A stretch of DNA of 7,254 nucleotides from Deltaproteobacteria bacterium (lineage in GTDB: Bacteria > Desulfobacterota > Dissulfuribacteria > Dissulfuribacterales > UBA3076): NCBI GenBank assembly GCA_027004315.1, contig JALTHV010000406.1, positions 1 to 7,254 on the forward strand, written 5' to 3'. Below are positions 1 through 4,208 of this stretch, in pieces; the stretch's first letter is position 1, and each line of letters starts with the position of its first letter. The position numbers and the translations under genes are program-made. The notes beneath the pieces were generated by a model. The model was not told the DNA's origin and made no database searches. It saw only the letters and a program-made list of their open reading frames with translations.

Positions 1-1313
1 ATCTGATTGTTCTCTTTATGGCAATGGTCCTGTTGCTTGGCATGGGGGCAAATCTGCAGGCCAGTGATCACAGCAGAGAAGATCCCCTGATCAAGATCCT
101 GATCCGTAAGGGCATCCTTACACAAAAGGAGGCAGAAGAGATCAAAAAAGAGGCCGCTGGACTGGAGAAACAACGCAAGAAAGAGATAGTGAAGGAGGTC
201 CAGGATAAAAATTTATCATTACCTAAATTACCCAAGGCCTTAAAGGGATTAAAGATAGGGGGCCTTGCCTATATAGATTATTCAAATGGGCAGAGTGCAG
301 AGACCCAGGGCAGGAGGTCCAGCTTTAACCGATTCAGCCTCACCAGGGGCTATCTTACTGTAAAAAAACAGATCCTGCCATGGATGCAGGCACGGATCAC
401 CACTGATATACATCGAGATAGTAGTGGAGACTATACAACACGTATCAAGTATCTCTATGCCGAACTGAGCCCCCCAAACCTTGGACCCTTCACTGAAATG
501 AAGGCGGAGATCGGGCAGGGACATATCCCCTGGTTGGACTTTGAAGAGGCTGTCAATACAGACCGCTGCCAGGGCAAGATGCCCATAGAGAGGGCAGGGG
601 TCTTCAACTCTGCCGATACTGGAGTCAGCCTCCACGGCAATTTTGGTGGCAGACTGAGAGATGCACTGGAAAGGACAGGAGATCCTCACTATGATGGGCG
701 CTATGGGACCTGGTTCTTCGGGGTATATAATGGATCGGGTTATCATAATAAAGAAATAAATAATAATAAGGTCCTTGAGGGCAGGATTACACTGCGTCCC
801 CTGCCCGACCTCATACCAGGCCTTCAGTTCAGCTATTTTGGCCTGCATGGAGAGGGCAACAGGAGGGCCTCAAATGGAGACTTCCCTGGCTATACCGTCA
901 ACCTAGGTATGCTGAGCTATGAGCATCCATGGCTGATCTTTACTGCACAGTATTTTCAGACCACGGGCAATGCCCAGGGTACCTGGGTAGATGCAAGGGG
1001 CAATGCCTTAGAGACCGATGGCTATTCCTTCTTTGGGAGCGTGAGACTCCCTGTCTTTGACAGAAAGTTCTCCCTGTTTACTCGATATGACCACTTTGAT
1101 CAGGATAATGACAAAAAGATCGCCCGGGATGCCAACTATAATATGTATATCGGCGGCCTGGCCTGGAATGTATATAAAGGAAATAAGCTGCTATTGGTAT
1201 ATGAAAAGACCGATTATGGCGAAAACGCAGGCAAGAAGGGAAAGATTCCGGTCGTAGGTAACAGGCTTGGAGACGATCACAGGATACAGGCCGTATGGCA
1301 GGTCAAGTTTTAA
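1..1313 (+). CDS. Outer-membrane porin, Porin_O_P-like (5' partial)
   Basis: Probable outer-membrane beta-barrel channel for small anionic or other solutes; the substrate is not determinable. The frame is open from base 3. The first ATG (18) has no Shine-Dalgarno and would give a signal peptide lacking a basic n-region, while the upstream codons (LIVLF) extend the hydrophobic core, so the true start is probably left of the window. Counting from the ATG at 18, the hydrophobic segment ends near residue 15 (ANLQA before SD), a usual signal-peptidase site. Residues about 20-65 are charged and helical (ILTQKEAEEIKKEAAGLEKQ), a periplasmic coiled coil seen in many deltaproteobacterial porins. From about residue 78 on, alternating aromatic and polar strands follow (GGLAYIDY, RFSLTRGYLTVKK, WFFGVYNGSGY, SFFGSVRLPVF, LFTRYDHFD). 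The chain ends VWQVKF; a terminal Phe is the usual outer-membrane assembly signal. The porin fold is well supported, the Porin_O_P subfamily less so. Confidence 0.72.
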   Translation, partial: LIVLFMAMVLLLGMGANLQASDHSREDPLIKILIRKGILTQKEAEEIKKEAAGLEKQRKKEIVKEVQDKNLSLPKLPKALKGLKIGGLAYIDYSNGQSAETQGRRSSFNRFSLTRGYLTVKKQILPWMQARITTDIHRDSSGDYTTRIKYLYAELSPPNLGPFTEMKAEIGQGHIPWLDFEEAVNTDRCQGKMPIERAGVFNSADTGVSLHGNFGGRLRDALERTGDPHYDGRYGTWFFGVYNGSGYHNKEINNNKVLEGRITLRPLPDLIPGLQFSYFGLHGEGNRRASNGDFPGYTVNLGMLSYEHPWLIFTAQYFQTTGNAQGTWVDARGNALETDGYSFFGSVRLPVFDRKFSLFTRYDHFDQDNDKKIARDANYNMYIGGLAWNVYKGNKLLLVYEKTDYGENAGKKGKIPVVGNRLGDDHRIQAVWQVKF

Positions 1314-1369
1314 TCCAGTTCCGTAACCGATCACAGGATATCTCTTTTGGAGTAACTGTTCACATCCCC

Positions 1370-1481
1370 CCGGCCAGCAGTAGCCTTTTGAAGGGGTTCA
1401 GGAGCAGCCTGATGCACAAGATCAGGGCACTCTGCCCATTAATCCGCACTTGAACCCCTTCAAAAGGCTACTGCTGGCCGG
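1370..1481. repeat. 31-bp perfect inverted repeat (hairpin) of element E1
   Basis: The left arm 1370-1400 begins CCGGCCAGCAGTAGCC; the right arm 1451-1481 is its exact reverse complement. A G/T apposition (1401/1450) closes the stem next to a 50-nt loop. In RNA this would be a very stable hairpin in the 3' region of the porin transcript and of the PEBP transcript. There is no T-run on either side, so it does not look like a classic intrinsic terminator, but it could block 3' exonucleases. Confidence 0.9.
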
Positions 1482-1556
1482 CGACGTAAACAGTTCAGCA
1501 GAAGGGAGTGTGAACGGTTACGCCCACATCTATTGAGGACATACAAATGGAAGCCC

Positions 1557-1574
1557 AACTTATTGAGAAGTTAC
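1557..1574 (-). repeat. Terminal inverted repeat of E1, carrying the PEBP stop codon
   Basis: AACTTATTGAGAAGTTAC, identical to 2396-2413 and the exact reverse complement of 2210-2227. On the minus strand it begins GTAAC: its G is the third base of the final Arg codon of the PEBP gene and its TAA (1573-1571) is that gene's stop codon. The element therefore abuts and terminates the reading frame. Confidence 0.88.
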
Positions 1575-2008
1575 CTTGAATATTCTCCTGCTAAGAGTGC
1601 GCGCGCTACGACACACCCTACCTGCACTCTCTCTACATCTGCCTTTTTTGAGCAACTCTCAATATTGAGGACCTTACTTACAGCATATAGATGAAATTCA
1701 TATCTGTGTACTCTGCCAGGATCAGGGCAGGGCCCCCTATAATTATTTTCTCCAAAGTCATTTATCCCCTGTATACTCCCCTCAGGGATACAATTCTCTT
1801 CTATTACTCTCACATCTGCCGGGATATTAAAGATGACCCAATGGACCCAGACCCTTATCGGGGCATCACGGTCCTCTGCAATTATTGTCAGGGTCTTTGC
1901 CTCTTTCGGGATATCCTCTATTATCAGTTTCGGGCTGATATTTCCGCCATCACACGTATATCTTACAGGTATTACTCCACTATTTTCAAATACACTCTTT
2001 AATTTCAT
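1571..2008 (-). CDS. YbhB/YbcL family (PEBP, Raf-kinase-inhibitor-like) protein
   Basis: Small cytoplasmic phosphatidylethanolamine-binding-protein fold; the bacterial members have no firmly established physiological function. The 145-residue length is close to the usual 150 or so. Family landmarks occur in order: YTCDG (17-21) followed by ISP, the ligand-pocket motif DRDAP (46-50, usually DPDAP), WVHWVIFNIP (54-63), NDFG with GPCPDPG (92-98), then HRYEFHLYA (101-109). The C-terminus (LLAGEYSR) resembles normal family ends, so the protein is probably complete even though its stop codon is supplied by the terminal repeat of element E1. The ATG is preceded by AAGGAG at 9 nt spacing. It is convergent with the porin and divergent from the rhomboid gene. 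A short upstream open frame ends in an ATGA overlap with this start, so the gene may once have been the second cistron of an operon. Confidence 0.9.
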   Translation of the reverse strand: MKLKSVFENSGVIPVRYTCDGGNISPKLIIEDIPKEAKTLTIIAEDRDAPIRVWVHWVIFNIPADVRVIEENCIPEGSIQGINDFGENNYRGPCPDPGRVHRYEFHLYAVSKVLNIESCSKKADVERVQVGCVVARALLAGEYSR

Positions 2009-2201
2009 CTCTTCTTGCTCCTTTTCAATACTTTTTTATTGGAATCCAAGATCAGAGCACAAACCGATACGTAGTGCCATTTCGTTTCCTGATATGTTAT
2101 TGTGCCGTCTGTCTCTAAAGGCCCTAGACCTCTTCTAACTGCTCAATAAACTCTTTTCCGTGCAATTGCAAGGATGGCAAGCTATATATTCGGTAATTTT
2201 A
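2005..2201 (-). pseudogene. Possible decayed coding remnant upstream of the PEBP gene
   Basis: No intact gene is present here, but three minus-strand frames carry protein-like pieces in a plausible order. The first (about 2201-2137) has a Cys-containing stretch reading KITEYIACHPCNCT. The second (2161-2126) reads GKEFIEQLEEV and stops. The third (2142-2005) is open for 45 codons with no ATG, reads TDGTITYQETKWHYVSV and ends KRSKKR, with its TGA overlapping the PEBP ATG as ATGA. Two frameshifts would be needed to join them, and element E2 lies immediately 5' of them. I do not recognise the family, and chance open frames are a real alternative: a 45-codon run without a stop is not rare. Confidence 0.25.
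2018..2023 (-). promoter_or_regulatory. Ribosome binding site of the PEBP gene
   Basis: AAGGAG on the minus strand, 9 nt before the ATG at 2008. It fixes the start at MKLKSVFENS, which is the natural N-terminus for this family. Confidence 0.75.
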
Positions 2202-2209
2202 AAGTCTCT
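2202..2209. repeat. Target-site duplication, left copy (AAGTCTCT)
   Basis: Eight bases directly outside the left terminal repeat of element E2, repeated exactly at 2414-2421 on the far side. A direct repeat of this kind marks insertion by transposition. Confidence 0.82.
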
Positions 2210-2413
2210 GTAACTTCTCAATAAGTTCTGGCGTAACCGTTCGCGTCCCCGGCCAGCGGTAGCTTTTTTCAGGGTTTCAGCGCGGATTAATGGGCAGAGT
2301 GCCCCGATCTTGTGCATCAAGCGATGCTCCTGAAACCCTGAAAAAAGCTACCGCTGGCCGGGGGGAATATGATCGGTTACCAAAAATGATGCCCCAACTT
2401 ATTGAGAAGTTAC
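2210..2413 (+). mobile_element. Complete 204-bp MITE-like element E2
   Basis: Non-autonomous element with 18-bp perfect terminal inverted repeats: GTAACTTCTCAATAAGTT at 2210-2227 and its reverse complement at 2396-2413. It is flanked by an 8-bp direct duplication AAGTCTCT. Inside is a 34-bp perfect inverted repeat (2247-2280 with 2330-2363) around a 49-nt loop. Between the ends and the stem are short GTAACCGTTC / GTAACCGATC motifs that recur in E1. The only frame crossing it runs out of the element into flanking DNA and looks like read-through, so it encodes nothing convincing. It sits about 75 bp upstream of the rhomboid start and upstream of the PEBP gene, where it could affect transcription of either. 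The matching transposase family cannot be named from the window. Confidence 0.85.
2247..2363. repeat. 34-bp perfect inverted repeat (hairpin) of element E2
   Basis: The left arm 2247-2280 begins CCCCGGCCAGCGGTAGC; the right arm 2330-2363 is its exact reverse complement. The loop 2281-2329 contains a 38-nt segment (2282-2319) that matches the reverse complement of the E1 loop with one difference. The stem differs from the E1 stem at five paired positions while remaining fully complementary. Confidence 0.92.
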
Positions 2414-2421
2414 AAGTCTCT
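2414..2421. repeat. Target-site duplication, right copy (AAGTCTCT)
   Basis: Exact match to 2202-2209, directly abutting the right terminal repeat of E2. Confidence 0.82.
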
Positions 2422-2487
2422 TCAATAACAGCTCATACTTATTAATAAATTGTAAAAATAGCAAGTAATGATCAAGGCTGTCAAGAT

Positions 2488-3459
2488 ATGATACCTATTC
2501 GCGACACTGTCCGCTCAGAGAGCTATCCAGTCGTCAACAATGCCCTGATTGCTCTCAACGTCCTCGTCTTTTTGATAGAACTGTCAAAGGGGCAAGACCT
2601 AAACCGGTTCATTTATACCTATGGGCTTGTGCCTGCTCGCTATACCGTGCCTGGAATTTCTACATATTTTACGACCGGCCAGCAGGTGATTGCCCTCTTT
2701 AGTTTTATGTTTTTACACGGCGGGTTTCTCCATCTCCTTGGCAATATGTGGTTTCTCTATATTTTTGGTGATAATGTAGAAGATCAACTTGGACACTTCC
2801 GTTATTTTGCCTTTTATATAGTGTGTGGACTGGCCTCAGGGATTTCACATATAGCCCTGAATTGGTCATCTCAGATCCCCACTATAGGGGCCAGCGGGGC
2901 CATTGCCGGTGTCATGGGGGCCTACTTTATACTCTATCCCAGGGCCAAGGTCCTGACTCTGCTGCCATTCTTTTTCTTTTTCCCTATTATAGAAATACCG
3001 GCATTTGTCTTCCTGGGGATCTGGTTCCTATTTCAATTTATGAGTGCAGCGGCCCCTTCAGCCCAGGTTGCCGGCATCGCCTGGTGGGCGCACATTGGTG
3101 GGTTTGTATCCGGCATTATTTTTCTGAAGCTCTTTCAGTCTCTGCCCCAAACGGATTGGGAAAGAGGCCTTCAGCAACTGGCCAGAAAACACACGACAGC
3201 ACGGATACAGGTGATCCATCCTGTTGCTACAGGAAATGGGGCGGATCTCTATGAGACCATTACTGTCAGTGAGCGCGAGGCCAGCTTTGGGACACGGAAG
3301 CTTATCAATATCGCCGAGGGATTTAGGAAAAGGACGTTTACCTTAAATATCCCGGCAGGCATCTCAGAAGGAACTATACTCCGCTTAAGGGGAATGGGGA
3401 GACAGATACCAGGAGATGGCCGTGGTAACCTCTACCTGAAGGTGCAAGTAAGGGGATGA
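2488..3459 (+). CDS. Rhomboid intramembrane serine protease with DnaJ-C-like C-terminal domain
   Basis: Inner-membrane protease that cleaves transmembrane substrates; the substrate is unknown. The 323-residue protein starts MIPIRDTVRSESYPVVN, the usual N-terminus of this rhomboid subgroup, which supports the ATG at 2488 despite a weak Shine-Dalgarno (AAGG, about 10 nt upstream). Hydrophobic helices occur at about 17-32, 66-83, 86-95, 105-122, 133-150, 155-185 and 194-215. Catalytic elements are HGGFLHLLGN (77-86, with His82 and Asn86), GASG (134-137, nucleophile Ser136) and AHIGGF (201-206, His202). The extra tail, about 250-323, reads like the second DnaJ C-terminal beta-domain: an ITVSEREASFGTRKLINI strand pair, then FTLNIPAGISEGTILRLRG and GDGRGNLYLKVQV. 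No J-domain or zinc finger is present. The tail should face the cytoplasm or periplasm depending on helix count, which I cannot settle. It is separated from the downstream cluster by about 110 bp containing a likely promoter. Confidence 0.88.
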   Translation: MIPIRDTVRSESYPVVNNALIALNVLVFLIELSKGQDLNRFIYTYGLVPARYTVPGISTYFTTGQQVIALFSFMFLHGGFLHLLGNMWFLYIFGDNVEDQLGHFRYFAFYIVCGLASGISHIALNWSSQIPTIGASGAIAGVMGAYFILYPRAKVLTLLPFFFFFPIIEIPAFVFLGIWFLFQFMSAAAPSAQVAGIAWWAHIGGFVSGIIFLKLFQSLPQTDWERGLQQLARKHTTARIQVIHPVATGNGADLYETITVSEREASFGTRKLINIAEGFRKRTFTLNIPAGISEGTILRLRGMGRQIPGDGRGNLYLKVQVRG

Positions 3460-3531
3460 TATCCTTCCTCTTGAAATGTTGATTATTCTGAGGTAGAAGT
3501 TATCTGGAGTTTTTGATCAATAGATTATAGA

Positions 3532-3537
3532 TATAAT
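3532..3537 (+). promoter_or_regulatory. Possible -10 box of the torD-psrAB cluster
   Basis: A perfect TATAAT in an AT-rich stretch between the rhomboid stop and the chaperone gene. No good -35 lies 17 bp upstream; a TTGATC at 3513-3518 is only 13 bp away. Initiation about 7 nt downstream would fall near 3544. That would leave a 5' leader of about 27 nt for the ATG at 3571 and almost none for the GTG at 3547. AT-rich chance matches are possible. Confidence 0.4.
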
Positions 3538-3570
3538 TATAGACCAGTGTCACGTCAAATCCGGGAAGAT

Positions 3571-4194
3571 ATGTCTCTAATACCTCAAGAAGATACCTTT
3601 GCATTGAATTTGGCACATCTCTATGCATTTTTACATACCCTTACCGATTTCCCGTCAGACGAGATCTTAAGTCCTCTGGCGCGCTCAATCATACAGTCCT
3701 TATTGAGTGAACTCAGCCAACAGGGCCTGGCTATTCCTGATCCATTTGTCCTCTGTCCAGATCTATCTTTATCAAAATTAACTCAGGCCTATACCCAACT
3801 CTTTATCTCTGCTGTTCCAAAGGTGCCTGCACCTCCGTATGCCTCTGTCTACTGTGGTGATAGGTCACTATGTGGTCGTGGTCTCGTCGAGGCCAAGACC
3901 TTTTATCGGTCTGCAGGGTTCTATCCAGATTGTGGGGCTGAGCTAGCTGATCACCTCACATACGAACTGGCATTTCTGTCTCACCTTGCAACTAAAGGGG
4001 CTTGGGATGTGGAACAGGACTTTTTGCAGCATCATTTCCGGCCATGGTTTGAGGCATTTCGTACCCGTTTTGACAGGGTAAGGCCATATCCTTTTTATGT
4101 AATGACTGTAGACCTGGTCGATTTTTTCACAACAACCGAGGCAAGGGAGTCTAGACAGTCATCGACAAACAACAGGCAGTATAACGACAAGTAA
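3571..4194 (+). CDS. TorD/DmsD-family molybdoenzyme maturation chaperone
   Basis: Cytoplasmic redox-enzyme maturation protein expected to bind the Tat signal of the molybdoenzyme encoded next and to hold it until the molybdenum cofactor is inserted. It is 207 residues from the ATG at 3571 and mostly alpha-helical. Family signatures (numbered from 3571) are YTQLFISAVPKVPAPPYASVY (about 74-94, the Y-x-x-LF ... P-P-Y-x-S-V-Y block) and ADHLTYELAFLSHL (126-139, the conserved D-H-x-x-x-E-L-x-F-L), followed by FLQHHFRPWFEAFRTRF and PFYVMTVDLVDFF. I prefer ATG 3571 because GGGAAG lies just upstream and a TATAAT box at 3532 leaves room for a leader. The longer in-frame GTG at 3547 has no Shine-Dalgarno. 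It ends 14 nt before the catalytic-subunit gene, so the two are almost certainly co-transcribed. The specific partner is inferred from adjacency. Confidence 0.86.
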   Translation: MSLIPQEDTFALNLAHLYAFLHTLTDFPSDEILSPLARSIIQSLLSELSQQGLAIPDPFVLCPDLSLSKLTQAYTQLFISAVPKVPAPPYASVYCGDRSLCGRGLVEAKTFYRSAGFYPDCGAELADHLTYELAFLSHLATKGAWDVEQDFLQHHFRPWFEAFRTRFDRVRPYPFYVMTVDLVDFFTTTEARESRQSSTNNRQYNDK

Positions 4195-4199
4195 AGGAG
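4195..4199 (+). promoter_or_regulatory. Ribosome binding site of the molybdoenzyme catalytic gene
   Basis: AGGAG begins immediately after the chaperone stop codon, 9 nt before the ATG at 4209. It fixes the start just ahead of the Tat motif. Confidence 0.75.
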
Positions 4200-4208
4200 A
4201 GGTTAAGA

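Larger units (their letters stand above)
1323..1574 (-). mobile_element. Palindrome-centred MITE/REP-like element E1, left end degraded
   Basis: Non-coding repeat between the porin and the convergent PEBP gene. It has a 31-bp perfect inverted repeat (1370-1400 with 1451-1481) around a 50-nt loop. It is an inverted relative of element E2 at 2210-2413: 38 nt of the loop (1410-1447) match the reverse complement of 2282-2319 with one mismatch, and GAACGGTTACGCC (1512-1524) matches the other copy in the corresponding arm. The right end, AACTTATTGAGAAGTTAC (1557-1574), is identical to the terminal repeat of E2. No matching left terminal repeat is present near the porin end, so the left boundary is uncertain; 1323 is where GTAACCGATCA, shared with the corresponding arm of E2, begins. 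The right arm is about 56 nt longer than in E2. No transposase is encoded, so mobility would depend on an enzyme supplied elsewhere. Confidence 0.7.

Noticed and set aside
282..848. 188-codon minus-strand open frame opposite the porin
   Set aside because: Antisense to a strongly supported porin; no recognisable domain, no ribosome site, and composition typical of a shadow frame.
1370..1481. E1 hairpin as an intrinsic terminator between the convergent genes
   Set aside because: The stem is far longer than usual, the loop is 50 nt, and no T-run follows on either strand; a terminating or RNA-stabilising effect is possible but not supported as a standard terminator.
1691..2138. Plus-strand open frames opposite the PEBP gene
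   Set aside because: They mirror a gene with clear family motifs and have no ribosome site or protein-like features.
2135..2320. 61-codon minus-strand frame starting inside element E2
   Set aside because: It reads through the conserved loop, stem and terminal repeat of the element into flanking DNA, so it is chimeric; only its last part overlaps the possible coding remnant.
1314..2487. CRISPR array, tRNA or riboswitch in the non-coding interval
   Set aside because: The repeats are two inverted, palindrome-centred copies without regular spacers; no cloverleaf or recognised riboswitch core is visible.
2823..3254. 143-codon alternative plus-strand frame inside the rhomboid gene
   Set aside because: The rhomboid frame contains all catalytic motifs; the alternative frame shows no protein-like pattern.
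3547..3549. GTG as the start of the TorD-like gene
   Set aside because: No ribosome site, and only about 9 nt downstream of the candidate -10 box; ATG 3571 is better supported, though the GTG is not excluded.
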